This document shows, one piece after another, positions 16,046 through 24,695 of a stretch of 64,000 nt of DNA. Source of the DNA: Saccharothrix sp. ALI-22-I (lineage in GTDB: Bacteria > Actinomycetota > Actinomycetes > Mycobacteriales > Pseudonocardiaceae); the NCBI RefSeq assembly GCF_001984175.1, contig NZ_MTQP01000069.1, positions 62,001-126,000 of the forward strand. Reading direction: 5' to 3'. Numbering within the stretch: position 1 is the stretch's first letter; every line of letters starts with the position of its first letter. The position numbers were made by a program, and so were the translations under genes. Below the pieces are notes generated by a model. The model was not told the origin of the DNA, searched no databases, and was given only the letters and a program-made list of their open reading frames with translations.

Positions 16046-17489
16046 GGAGAGCCCGCTTCAACACCTTGCCCATGTCGTTGCGGGGCAACGCGTCGAGGAA
16101 CCGCACCACCCTCGGCCGCTTGTGCGGTGCGAGCAGTTTCGCCACGTGGTCGGCGAGTTCCTGCTCGGTGGGTCGTTCGCCCTCGGCCACGATCCAGGCC
16201 ACGATCCGTTCGCCGAGGTCCGCATCCGGTTCGCCCGTCACCGCCGCCTCGCGCACGGCCGGGTGCTCGACCAGGGCGTTCTCGATCTCGCCCGCGCCGA
16301 TCTTGTACCCGCCGCTCTTGATCAGATCGGTGGCCTTGCGTCCGACGATCCGGACGTACCCGGCGGCGTCCCGGGTGGCCATGTCACCGGTGCGGAACCA
16401 GTCGCCGTCGAACGCCGCCGCGGTCGCGTCCGGGCGGTTGAGGTACTCGGTGAACAGGTTCGGGCCGCGCACCTGGATCTCACCGACGCTGACACCGTCC
16501 CAGGCCTCGATCGGATTGCCCGCCTCGTCGACCAGGCGGAGATCCACACCCGGCAACGGGACGCCGACCGTCCCCGGCCCGGCCTCGCCGTCAAAGCGCA
16601 CGCTGGTGTTCATCAGGGTCTCGGTCATCCCGTACCGCTCGACCACGTGCCGCCCGGTCGCCGCGGTGATGCGCTGGTGGTCCCGCACCGGCAGCGCGGC
16701 CGATCCGGAGACGAGCAGGCGTGCGCCGGACAGTGCCTTGGCCAGCTTGGGGTTGCCGTCCACCTCTTCGGCGATCCGGTGGTACATGGTCGGCACCCCG
16801 AACACCATCGTGCCGGTACCCGCGAGTTCGTCGGCGAGGGCGTCGGTGGAGAACCGGCCCAGGTGGATCACCGTGCCGCCGCGCCGCAGCGGTCCCAGGA
16901 CGCCGAGGATCAGGCCGTGCACGTGGAACAGCGGCAGGCCGTGCACGAGCACGTCGTCCTCGGTCCACTGCCAGGCGTCTTCCAGGGCGTCCAACGTGTG
17001 GGCGATGGCCCGACGGGGCAGCACCACGCCCTTCGGCGGTCCGGTGGTGCCCGAGGTGTAGACGATGATCGCGGGCGCCTCGGCGTCCGGCTCGGGCGGC
17101 AGCGTGGCGTCACCGGGCGCCAGCTCGACCTCCGCGTGCGGCAACGCCCGGAGCTGCGGTGGCAGGTCGATACCCGGCTCGGACAGCACGAGCGACACGG
17201 CGCTGTCCGACACGATGTGCGCCAGCTCCCGCTCCCCCGCCTTCGGGTTGACCGGCACGACCGGCACCCCGGCGAGCAGGGCGGCGACCACGGCGACACC
17301 GGTCTCGATGCTCGCCGTGGCCCACACCGCGACCCGGACCGGACCGCCGCCCGACGACCGCGACTCGGCCAGCCGACGGGCCAGCGGCGCCGCGATCGCG
17401 GCCAGTTCGGCGTAGTCCAGCGCGCGGTCGCCGAACCGCAGGGCCGTCCGCGCCGGTGTGCTGGACAGGGCGGGGAAGAGTGCGCTCAC
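16038..17489 (-). CDS. matB: malonyl-CoA synthetase (acyl-CoA ligase)
   Basis: A 483-residue AMP-binding enzyme, close in length to actinobacterial MatB (about 485). The P-loop is VYTSGTTGPPKG (about 150), followed by LPLFHVHGL, the VERYGMTETLMN block typical of malonate-type ligases, DWFRTGDMA, and the C-terminal K in PRNDMGKVLKRAL. It converts malonate (and often methylmalonate), ATP and CoA to malonyl-CoA, AMP and pyrophosphate in the cytoplasm. Neighbours agree: a MatC-type carrier upstream (56-base gap), a FadR-type regulator and the carboxyltransferase relic. With the decarboxylating partner broken, the malonyl-CoA made may instead feed fatty acid or polyketide synthesis. Confidence 0.92.
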   Translation of the reverse strand: MSALFPALSSTPARTALRFGDRALDYAELAAIAAPLARRLAESRSSGGGPVRVAVWATASIETGVAVVAALLAGVPVVPVNPKAGERELAHIVSDSAVSLVLSEPGIDLPPQLRALPHAEVELAPGDATLPPEPDAEAPAIIVYTSGTTGPPKGVVLPRRAIAHTLDALEDAWQWTEDDVLVHGLPLFHVHGLILGVLGPLRRGGTVIHLGRFSTDALADELAGTGTMVFGVPTMYHRIAEEVDGNPKLAKALSGARLLVSGSAALPVRDHQRITAATGRHVVERYGMTETLMNTSVRFDGEAGPGTVGVPLPGVDLRLVDEAGNPIEAWDGVSVGEIQVRGPNLFTEYLNRPDATAAAFDGDWFRTGDMATRDAAGYVRIVGRKATDLIKSGGYKIGAGEIENALVEHPAVREAAVTGEPDADLGERIVAWIVAEGERPTEQELADHVAKLLAPHKRPRVVRFLDALPRNDMGKVLKRALRG

Positions 17490-17545
17490 CCGATCTCCTC
17501 GTGTTGGTGTGCTTTGTCCGCCACGGGTTCAGCTCAGCGTCAGCC

Positions 17546-18856
17546 TCAGCCGAACCCGGGCACGATCAGCAGGAGCCAGACCGCAGCCGGTGCCGCCGCG
17601 ACGATCACGCCCCCGTAGACCAGCAGTTGCCGGAAGAACCGGTCGCGGTCGACGTCACGTGCGTTGGCCAGCACCAGCGCGCCGTTGGTGCTGAACGGGC
17701 TCACGTCCACCACGGTAGAGGCCACGGCGAGCGCGGCGATCATGCCGATCGGGCCGATGGAACCCTGGGCCAGGAACGGCACGGCCAGCGGGATGAGCGC
17801 GCCCATGATGCCCACCGACGAGGCGAACGCGGACACGATGGCGCCGATGTAGCAGAGCAGGAGGGCCGCGATCAGCGGGATGCCGACGTTGCCGACCGCG
17901 TTGCCCGCGTAGTCGATGGTGCCCATCTCCTGGAGCACGCCGACGTAGGTCAGCACACCGCAGATCAGCAGGACGGTCGGCCACGTGATCTCGTTGATGG
18001 CCCTCTTGCTGGTGTCCGGCCAGACCACGCTGAGCAGCACGGCCAGGGTGATCGCGGTGAAGCCGACGTCCAGGCCGAACGCCAGCGCTCCGACCACCAG
18101 CGCGGCCAGGCTGACCAGGGTCGCGAGCCGCACGGGTGTCAACCGCGGCGCCTCGTCGGTCTCGTCGGCTCCCTCTTCCTGAGCCGCGGTGAGCGCCTTG
18201 GCCGCACCCGGTCCGCCGCTCGTGGTGGCCAGGGTGGCGGGAACCCGGGTCCGGACCAGCTTCAGGCCGCCGAACACCACGAACACGATCAGCGCGATCA
18301 CCAGGTTCACCAGGAAACTGGCCAGGAACAGCACGACCTCGCTGCCCGCCAGGTTCTCCCGCGCCACGATGCCGTTGACGATCGAGCCGTAGATGCTGAT
18401 CGGGGAGAACCCGCCCGCCTGTGCCCCGTGCACCACCATCGCGCCCATGAGCAGCGGGCTGATGTCGTGCTGGGCGGCGAATCCCAGCGCGATCGGCGCG
18501 ACGATGGCGACCGCCGCCGGGCTGACGGCCCCGATCGCGGTGAGCGCCGCGGTGATCACGAACATCACCCAGGGGATCAGCGCGATCCGCCCGCCGACCA
18601 CGCGGATGGCCGCGTGCACGAGCCAGTCCGTGGTCCCGTTGGCGCGGGCGATGGCGAACAGGAACGTGACGCCGACCAGCACCACGAACAGGTCTCCGGG
18701 GAACCCCTCGAAGATGCCCTTGGCGTCCATGCCCGCGACCAGCGTGCCCACGCCGAACGCCGCGGCGAACGCCAGCACTCCCATGTTGATCGACCTGGTC
18801 GTGGCCACGACGAACACCACGACCAGGACGAGGATCGAGATCAGTTCAGCGGACAT
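17546..18856 (-). CDS. matC: malonate/dicarboxylate carrier, MatC type (SLC13-like permease)
   Basis: About 436 residues with 11-12 hydrophobic segments, starting ELISILVLVVVFVVATTRSINMGVLA, the MatC N-terminal domain. Two re-entrant-like loops with paired small residues (AIGAVSPAAVAIVAPI and VDVSPFSTNGAL) are typical of dicarboxylate carriers of the ion-transporter superfamily. A charged cytoplasmic loop (about 225-255, EEGADETDEAP) splits the halves. ATG 18856 has GGGAGA upstream. It is the first gene of the malonate operon, divergent from the GntR-family regulator, and two palindromes lie between them. Role: import of malonate or a related dicarboxylate. Confidence 0.87.
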   Translation of the reverse strand: MSAELISILVLVVVFVVATTRSINMGVLAFAAAFGVGTLVAGMDAKGIFEGFPGDLFVVLVGVTFLFAIARANGTTDWLVHAAIRVVGGRIALIPWVMFVITAALTAIGAVSPAAVAIVAPIALGFAAQHDISPLLMGAMVVHGAQAGGFSPISIYGSIVNGIVARENLAGSEVVLFLASFLVNLVIALIVFVVFGGLKLVRTRVPATLATTSGGPGAAKALTAAQEEGADETDEAPRLTPVRLATLVSLAALVVGALAFGLDVGFTAITLAVLLSVVWPDTSKRAINEITWPTVLLICGVLTYVGVLQEMGTIDYAGNAVGNVGIPLIAALLLCYIGAIVSAFASSVGIMGALIPLAVPFLAQGSIGPIGMIAALAVASTVVDVSPFSTNGALVLANARDVDRDRFFRQLLVYGGVIVAAAPAAVWLLLIVPGFG

Positions 18857-18910
18857 GCGCTCTCCCGTCGGGGGCCGCTCGCGCACGTCCCCGCGCTAGG
18901 TGAGTGGTCA

Positions 18911-18925
18911 AGTGGCTGAACCACT
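18911..18925. promoter_or_regulatory. palindromic operator 1 of the malonate locus
   Basis: AGTGGCTGAACCACT is a near-perfect 15-bp palindrome, with an extra AGTGGTCA half-site just before it (18903). It lies 55 bases upstream of matC. The TGGyTnArCCA core resembles FadR-subfamily GntR operators (TGGTnnnACCA). Confidence 0.7.
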
Positions 18926-18965
18926 TTGCGGCGTGACGCGGGCCACTGTCAAGACTTCGCGGTGC

Positions 18966-18980
18966 AGTGGCTCAGCCACT
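18966..18980. promoter_or_regulatory. palindromic operator 2 of the malonate locus
   Basis: AGTGGCTCAGCCACT is a perfect 15-bp palindrome matching operator 1 at 13 of 15 positions. It lies 58 bases upstream of the regulator's own start, so it fits autoregulation. Centres of the two sites are 55 bases apart, about five helical turns. Confidence 0.72.
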
Positions 18981-19038
18981 CAGCCTGTCGGTCGGTCCGG
19001 CTGCTAGGCTCGATGGTCGAGCGGAGAAAGGGGCCCCG

Positions 19039-19758
19039 GTGTCCGACGCGCTGCGGCCGATGAGCCGTTCCCGCCTCTACGAACAGGTGCTGGAGCGCCT
19101 GCGGGACCACGTGATCGAGGGCAAGCTCCGCGCCGGGGACAAGCTGCCGCCCGAACGTGAACTCGCGCAGCGGCTGGGCGTCAGCCGGGCGTCGGTGAAA
19201 CAGGCCATCGTGGTGCTCGAAGTGCAGGGTTTCGTCGAGGTCCGCCACGGCGGCGGCACCTACCTGGTGCGCGACAGCCTGGACCTGGAACCCGTCGGAC
19301 GACTGGTCGAACGCCGCCGACGCCTGCCGGACGTGCTGGAGGCCAGGGAGACGCTGGAGACCCGACTGGCCGCGTTGGCCGCCGAACGTCGCAGCGAGGA
19401 CGACATCAAGGCGATGGACGCCGCCCTGCGCCTGATGGCCGAGGAGATCGCGGCCGGCGAACCAGGCGCGGAGGGCGACCGCCTGTTCCACGCATCGGTG
19501 ACCGCGGCGGCGCGCAGTTCGTTGCTGGAGGAGTTCATGCACGTCATCGCCGAGCAGATCACCGAGAGCCGCAACGAGTCACTGCGCCAGCCCGGCCGCC
19601 CCAACCGCTCCCTGGCCCAACACCAGCGAATCCTCGACGCCATCGCCGCCGGTGACCCCAAAGCCGCCGCCGCCGCGATGCGCAAGCACGTCCAGACGGT
19701 GGCGAAGGTGCGCCTGCTGAGCTGGGACCCGGAAGACGCCGGCATCACCGACGACTGA
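19039..19758 (+). CDS. GntR-family transcriptional regulator, FadR subfamily (malonate locus)
   Basis: About 239 residues. The N-terminal winged helix (LYEQVLERLRDHVIEGKLRAGDKLPPERELAQRLGVSRASVKQAI) is a textbook GntR domain, and the C-terminal all-helical FCD domain (about 90-235) shows the family ligand-site acidic and histidine residues (DVLEARETLE, FHASVTAAA, QHQRILDAIAAGD, MRKHV). Start GTG 19039 has GAAAGGGG upstream; the open frame before it lacks family similarity. It is divergent from matC, with two palindromes in between, so I infer it represses matC-matB and itself until malonate or malonyl-CoA binds. Confidence 0.9.
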   Translation: MSDALRPMSRSRLYEQVLERLRDHVIEGKLRAGDKLPPERELAQRLGVSRASVKQAIVVLEVQGFVEVRHGGGTYLVRDSLDLEPVGRLVERRRRLPDVLEARETLETRLAALAAERRSEDDIKAMDAALRLMAEEIAAGEPGAEGDRLFHASVTAAARSSLLEEFMHVIAEQITESRNESLRQPGRPNRSLAQHQRILDAIAAGDPKAAAAAMRKHVQTVAKVRLLSWDPEDAGITDD

Positions 19759-19912
19759 CCGCCGCGTGGATCACGCCTGCTCGGTCTTCCTGCTTCCCCA
19801 ACCGGCCAGGAGCAGGTTGACGGTCAGGACCACGACACGTCCGCGGTGGAGACGTGCAGCGTGGTGGCCAGGTTGGGCAGGATCGGCAACACCAACCCGG
19901 CGTTCACGCTCG

Positions 19913-20080
19913 GCACACAACATCGCCTACGCCGAACGCCTCACCCAAGCCGGAGTCCACTGCACACTCCACGTGGCGCCGGGGGCGTACCACGGATTCG
20001 ACATCGTCCAACCGAAAGCGGCCGTCTCACAAGCGTTCGCCCAAGCCCAGCTCAAAGCGTTGGCAGACGCCCTGAACTGA
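19913..20080 (+). pseudogene. C-terminal relic of an alpha/beta hydrolase (esterase/lipase type)
   Basis: About 55 codons read NIAYAERLTQAGVHCTLHVAPGAYHGFDIV and end LKALADALN, then TGA. This matches the C-terminus of alpha/beta-hydrolase-3 esterases (xxYAxRLxxAGVxxELHVYPGAxHGFD), including the catalytic His. The nucleophile and upstream domain are missing and the frame before it is unlike coding sequence, so it is a fragment left by deletion. The 19759-20149 interval contains only this relic and a terminator. Confidence 0.7.
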
Positions 20081-20099
20081 AGTCTGTGGACAGATACGA

Positions 20100-20139
20100 C
20101 GAAGGCCCGACCGGATTGTGAAACCCGGCCGAGCCTTCG
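20100..20139. terminator. bidirectional terminator hairpin
   Basis: Arms at 20100-20114 and 20125-20139 pair over 15 positions (two G-T pairs or mismatches) with a ten-base loop. It lies between the plus-strand relic and the stop of the minus-strand GH39-like gene at 20150, the end of the module A operon. Confidence 0.65.
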
Positions 20140-20149
20140 GTGTCAGCGG

Positions 20150-22747
20150 TCAGTATCGAGGCTTCACGGTGTTCGCCACGACGAGCGGGGCGAGTTGGAT
20201 CCAGTCCACGTTCGGTCCCCAGGCGGTGGCGTTGCCGAAGGTGAGCGCGCCGCCCGGCGTGAGCAGGTCGATCGGCGACGTCTCCGGCCAGAACCCGTCC
20301 CACGTGTAGTTGTGCCGGTACGGCGCGGCCGTGGCCTGGCCGCCTTCCTCCGTTGCGATGAGCGTCCGGGTGATGGTGTCGGTGTTGTACGGGTGTCCGG
20401 TGTTCTTCTCGGCCTGGGCGTAGGCGATGGTGAGGTTGTACTGCCCAGCCTTCCGGGCCGCCTCAGGACGCTGAACGGTCAGCGTGCCGTTGTTGCCCAC
20501 CCAGCCGACGTACGAGCCACCGGACGCCCACGGGCCGGACGTCGCCGCCGCTCCCCCGGCGAGCTGCCCGGCCTCGGCCTCGACACGGGCCGCGTGCCGG
20601 TCCGCCGGGGCGTCCCGCACCACGGTCAGCGTGCCGACCGCCAGCGGCGTGCGGCCCTCGTTGGACAACACGACCTCGGTGACACCGGCCTTGAGGTGCG
20701 CCGTCACGCTGCCCGACCACACGCCGGCGCGGCCGGCGGTCAGGTCACCGCCCTCGACCCGGCGGCCGGAGAAGGTGAGACCGAGCTTGCTCGCACCGAC
20801 ACCGAGCCAAGTGGTCGACAACGACTGGTAGCCGTCCTCGGTCGTGGACACGTACGTGGTGACCGCGTCACCGGGGTTGAGCACGACCGCACCCGGCGCG
20901 GCGACCTGGAGCGCGCGTGCGCCGCGTTCGACGGTGCCACCGGACCGGCGTGAGTCGGTGAGCTGGTAGACCGTCTTGTCCGGACCGGTGATCTCGGTCA
21001 GGTCGAAGCGGTCCAGCGTCACGTCCGACATGCCGCCGAGGAAGCCACCGGGGCCGCTGGTGCGCATCGAGATGCGGTGCTTGCCGGCGGTGAGCGTGAT
21101 GGGCGTGTCGTGCCTGCCCCGGTAGACCCAGTTCAGGGTCGCCGGGAGGGTCAGGTTCCCGACGTGCACGTCGTCCACGTACAGCGCCTGCTGGCCGACG
21201 AACGCGTTGGTGCCGTAGAACACCCCGAGCCGGTACGTGCCGTCACGCGGCACCTCCACGTCGACGGTGACGCGCGAGTCGGGGTTGTTCATGAACCCGA
21301 TGTCCTTGCGGCCCGACGTGGTGTAGCGCCAGGCCATGTCGTACGAACCCGACCCGTCGTCCTGGACGACGACGCGGGCGTTCTCCACCGTGCCCGACTC
21401 GGCCTCGTAGCTCGCCTGCCACGGCGCGTTCGCGGCGGGCGGCGCGCCGAGACCCGCGCGGGTGATGATCACCTGGTAGGCGGCCAGCCGGTCGCCACCG
21501 GGCACGGCGATCTTCGCCTTGCCGTCCACGACGCGGACCCGGGACGCCGCCACGACCGGCGGGTGCTGGGCGTCGCCTTCGTAGCCCGACCAGGTGGTCT
21601 TGGCGACCCGCACGTCGACCTGGTTGCCGAACACCTTCCGGTCCAGGCCCGTCACCTCGACCTCCACCGCGTTCTCCGTGCCGCCGAGCAGGACGGTGGC
21701 CTTGGCGTCGTCGCGGTCGAAGGCGGCCAGACCCTGCAACGTGTCGCGGGTGCTCGGCTTCGGCGGGGTGACGCGGACCGTGTCACCGGACAGGTCGGCG
21801 TACCACTTGGTCAGCCACCAGCCGCCGTTGGCCCGGCCGGCGCGTGACGTGTGGTCGCTGAGGTTGCCCGCCATCGACCAGTACGCCATCTGACCGTCGA
21901 CCTTGGTCTCCTCCAGCATGGTGATCCACTGGATCATCTGGCCGGGCACGGAGGTGTCGCGTCGGTTGGAGTACTCGTTGATGTTGATCGGTCGCGGCGT
22001 GATGCCCAGCGACCGCTCGATGTTGCGGTAGTCCTCGTAGTGGCCCCGGTAGGTGGTCAGGGAATCCGGGCCCAACTCGTGCCAGGTGACGATGTCGGGC
22101 AGCACGTCGTTGGCCTTCGCGTAGGTGAGCAGGTCACGAAGGTGGTCGGCACGGTACTGGGTCTCACCCGGCCCGGTGATGCGGGCGTTGGGCAGCACGG
22201 ACTTCACCAGCCGGTAGACCGTGGTCCAGTCGGCGAAGAACTTCTCCTTCTTCGTCGCCCAGTCACCGCCGTACCAGATCCAGTCCGGCTCGTTGAAGAT
22301 CGTCCACACGAAACGGTCGCGGTCCGGCCGCTGGGCCACCTTCTCCAACTGGGGCCGCAGCCGCGCGATGTAGTCGTCGATCCCGAGGTTCTGGTACGGC
22401 CAGGCGCTGTAGACGTCCTGCGCGTAGATGTGGACGTCGGTGCCACCGGCGTCGAAGTAGTCGTCGGCCACCACCAGCGCGTCGCCGTTGGGGTGCTGCT
22501 CACCGTCCGGAGCCTTCTGGGAGATCGTGCGCGGCCGCATACCGGCGATCAGGTCGCGCGACGGCACGCCGGGGTCACCCAGGCCGTAGAGGATGCCGGT
22601 GGCACCTCCGTGGAACGCCCCCATCGGGGACGCCAGGTCGACGCGCAGCGTTTCCGGCGCCGCGGGCTGGCCGTGGACGGCCGTCGGGGACAGGGCGGTG
22701 AGCAGGAGCAGGACTGCTGCCGTGCTCGCCAGAGTTCGGTGTCGCAT
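20150..22747 (-). CDS. secreted GH39-like glycoside hydrolase with carbohydrate-binding (CBM35/CBM6-type) modules
   Basis: An 865-residue secreted protein (signal MRHRTLASTAAVLLLLTALSPTAVHG). Residues about 35-330 look like a clan GH-A barrel: LYGLGDPGVPS near the start, the acid/base Glu in TIFNEPDWIWY (about 150) and a nucleophile-like Glu in ININEYSNR (about 255). A beta-sandwich follows, then an ASYEAESG-type module (about 445-590), an intermediate sheet domain and a second ARVEAEAGQL module with VGWVGNNG (about 700-855). It is paralogous to the protein at 28194-30356, sharing barrel and module order. It is last in the module A operon. Probable role: cutting arabinogalactan-type side chains outside the cell; substrate and exact family are inference. 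Confidence 0.78.
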   Translation of the reverse strand: MRHRTLASTAAVLLLLTALSPTAVHGQPAAPETLRVDLASPMGAFHGGATGILYGLGDPGVPSRDLIAGMRPRTISQKAPDGEQHPNGDALVVADDYFDAGGTDVHIYAQDVYSAWPYQNLGIDDYIARLRPQLEKVAQRPDRDRFVWTIFNEPDWIWYGGDWATKKEKFFADWTTVYRLVKSVLPNARITGPGETQYRADHLRDLLTYAKANDVLPDIVTWHELGPDSLTTYRGHYEDYRNIERSLGITPRPININEYSNRRDTSVPGQMIQWITMLEETKVDGQMAYWSMAGNLSDHTSRAGRANGGWWLTKWYADLSGDTVRVTPPKPSTRDTLQGLAAFDRDDAKATVLLGGTENAVEVEVTGLDRKVFGNQVDVRVAKTTWSGYEGDAQHPPVVAASRVRVVDGKAKIAVPGGDRLAAYQVIITRAGLGAPPAANAPWQASYEAESGTVENARVVVQDDGSGSYDMAWRYTTSGRKDIGFMNNPDSRVTVDVEVPRDGTYRLGVFYGTNAFVGQQALYVDDVHVGNLTLPATLNWVYRGRHDTPITLTAGKHRISMRTSGPGGFLGGMSDVTLDRFDLTEITGPDKTVYQLTDSRRSGGTVERGARALQVAAPGAVVLNPGDAVTTYVSTTEDGYQSLSTTWLGVGASKLGLTFSGRRVEGGDLTAGRAGVWSGSVTAHLKAGVTEVVLSNEGRTPLAVGTLTVVRDAPADRHAARVEAEAGQLAGGAAATSGPWASGGSYVGWVGNNGTLTVQRPEAARKAGQYNLTIAYAQAEKNTGHPYNTDTITRTLIATEEGGQATAAPYRHNYTWDGFWPETSPIDLLTPGGALTFGNATAWGPNVDWIQLAPLVVANTVKPRY

Positions 22748-22796
22748 CAGGGCTCCATGTCGGTGAGCGGTTGGCTTGGACAGGGAAGTCGACTTC

Positions 22797-23624
22797 TCAC
22801 TTGACCGCGCCGCTGGTGATACCGGAGATGATCTTCCGCTGGGCGACGGCCAGCACGATCACCAGTGGCAGGCTCATCAGCACCACGTAGGCGAAGATGA
22901 GGTGCCAGTTGTTGAGGTAGAGACCGGCGCTGGCGACGCGGAACAGGTTCAGCGGCAGGGTGTCGATGCGGCCGCCGATGACGAAGAACGCGTAGAAGAC
23001 GTCGTTCCACACGTAGAGGCAGATCAGGATCGTGGCGGTGGCGAGCACCGGCCGCAGCATCGGCAGCACCACCCGCCGGAACACCGTGAACGGGCCGGCG
23101 CCGTCGATCTGGGCGGCCTCTTCCAGCGACGTCGGGATGGTCCGGACGAAACCGGTGACGAAGAAGATCACCGTGGACATGTAGATGCCCATGTACACGC
23201 CGATCATGCCCACGGCACTGCCCGCGAGGCCGAGTTGGCGCAGCAGGAGCACCACCGTGACCACGGCCGGCGGCAGCACGATGCCGCTGATGCCCAGTGC
23301 GTACAGCACGGCGTTGAGCCGGGTCGCGCGGCGGGCCAGAATCCAGGCCGCCATCGACCCGAAGGTGAGCACACCGGCGACGGCGGGCACGACGACGAGC
23401 AGGCTGCCGAAGAACGCGGCCGGCACCTCGCCGTCGACCCAGACCTGGCGCAGGTTCTCCAGCAGCTGCCACCGCGTGGGCAGGGAGAGGTCCGGGTTGA
23501 GCGCTTCGCCCTGGGACTTGGCCGCGGTCACCAGGACCAGCCAGAGCGGGATGCCGATGGTGCCCAGGACGAGCAGGGTGGCGAGGACGGGTTGCAGCCT
23601 GGTCCAGATGCGCGAGTCGCTCAA
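22797..23624 (-). CDS. carbohydrate ABC transporter permease (MalG/CUT1 type)
   Basis: About 275 residues with six membrane segments and the cytoplasmic EAA loop TSLEEAAQIDGAGPFTVFRRVVLPML, which docks the ATPase subunit. I start it at TTG 23624: GGAGGAG lies five bases upstream and the start overlaps the upstream permease stop by four bases (TTGA). The frame stays open upstream as a shadow of that gene. It pairs with the adjacent MalF-type permease and the sugar-binding lipoprotein of the same operon. No ATPase gene is present in the window, so a shared MsiK-type ATPase encoded elsewhere is expected. Confidence 0.9.
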   Translation of the reverse strand: MSDSRIWTRLQPVLATLLVLGTIGIPLWLVLVTAAKSQGEALNPDLSLPTRWQLLENLRQVWVDGEVPAAFFGSLLVVVPAVAGVLTFGSMAAWILARRATRLNAVLYALGISGIVLPPAVVTVVLLLRQLGLAGSAVGMIGVYMGIYMSTVIFFVTGFVRTIPTSLEEAAQIDGAGPFTVFRRVVLPMLRPVLATATILICLYVWNDVFYAFFVIGGRIDTLPLNLFRVASAGLYLNNWHLIFAYVVLMSLPLVIVLAVAQRKIISGITSGAVK

Positions 23625-24577
23625 AGGATCTCCTCCCGCTTGCGCAGCGTGCGGATCACGGGGAAGGCCATGAAGGCGACGAGCAGGAACAGCACCAGGC
23701 TCATCGCGGTGGCTTGGGCGAACAGGCCTTGCCCGAAGGTGCGGTAGATGAAGATGTTGAGGATCTCCGTGGTGCGGGCCGGTCCGCCACCCGTGGTGGC
23801 CTGGACGATGTCGAACCCGTTCATGGAGCCGAGCAGGGCGGTGGCGACGTTGAACGTGACCGCCGGGGCCAGCAGCGGCGACTTGATCACCCAGAACGTG
23901 CGCCAGCGGGACGCGCCGTCGATGCGGGACGCTTCCAGGATGTCCTCGGGGATCGTCTTGAGGCCCGCCAGGTAGATGAGCATGGACAGGCCCATCCACT
24001 TCCACGAGTGGATCAGCGCGACGACCACGATCGACCAGGTCGTGTCACCGAGCCAGGCGTAGTCGAACGTGCGGCCGAGGATGGCGCCGATCAGCCCGTT
24101 GAGGCTGCCCTCGGGTTTGAGCAGGGCCTGGAAGATGTAGCCGACGGCGAGCGCGGACATCAGCACCGGGACCAGGAAGAAGATCCGGGCGACGCGGTTG
24201 AGCGGGTTGTCCCGTTCGAGCAGGACCGCCAGGGCGAAGCCGAAGAGGTTCTGGAACACCGCGACCAGCACCGCGTAGACGAGGGTGATCCGCACCGCCC
24301 GGACCAGCGTGCCGTCCGAGGCGAGTTGGGTGAAGTTGTCGAACCCGGTCGGGTTGATCGAGGCCTTGAACCCGGACCAGTCGGTGAACGCGTAGACGAA
24401 GTTGAACAGCGTGGGGAGGAAGAAGAAGACGAGCAGGATGGCGAATGCCGGCGCGAGGAACCACATCGGGTGCGTCCGCCGGTTGATGGTGCTCCCGGCG
24501 CGGCGCCTGGTGCTCGCCCGTGGAGTCGGCCGGGGTTGGGTCCGCTCCAAGACGGGCGTCCGTTCTGCGATGGGCAT
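23621..24577 (-). CDS. carbohydrate ABC transporter permease (MalF/CUT1 type)
   Basis: About 318 residues. After a basic N-terminus the first membrane segment is MWFLAPAFAILLVFFFLPTLFNF; six segments follow in total. The EAA loop is EDILEASRIDGASRWRTFWVIKSPLL, and TTGGGPARTTEILNIFIYRTF is the usual CUT1 motif. ATG 24577 has GGAGCC upstream; an upstream in-frame ATG at 24667 would place the terminator-like hairpin inside the gene and is rejected. It follows the binding-protein gene after a 118-base gap holding that hairpin, and overlaps the next permease by four bases. Confidence 0.9.
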   Translation of the reverse strand: MPIAERTPVLERTQPRPTPRASTRRRAGSTINRRTHPMWFLAPAFAILLVFFFLPTLFNFVYAFTDWSGFKASINPTGFDNFTQLASDGTLVRAVRITLVYAVLVAVFQNLFGFALAVLLERDNPLNRVARIFFLVPVLMSALAVGYIFQALLKPEGSLNGLIGAILGRTFDYAWLGDTTWSIVVVALIHSWKWMGLSMLIYLAGLKTIPEDILEASRIDGASRWRTFWVIKSPLLAPAVTFNVATALLGSMNGFDIVQATTGGGPARTTEILNIFIYRTFGQGLFAQATAMSLVLFLLVAFMAFPVIRTLRKREEIL

Positions 24578-24617
24578 CTCGTGGGGCTCCTTCGGCGTGC
24601 CGTGCTCTTCGGTGCGG

Positions 24618-24680
24618 GTGCGCGTCGGGTGGGTGCCCCCCAGCGAGGCATTCTCAGTGGGGGGCACACCCGACGCGCAC
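24618..24680 (-). terminator. strong hairpin between binding-protein and permease genes (attenuator / processing stem)
   Basis: Arms at 24618-24642 and 24658-24680 pair over 23 base pairs, interrupted only by a two-base bulge, with a 15-base loop. There is no T run. It lies 16 bases after the binding-protein stop and 40 bases before the permease start. Stems here in CUT1 operons commonly protect the binding-protein mRNA and reduce read-through, giving more binding protein than permease. Confidence 0.8.
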
Positions 24681-24695
24681 CAGTCGGTGCCGGGC

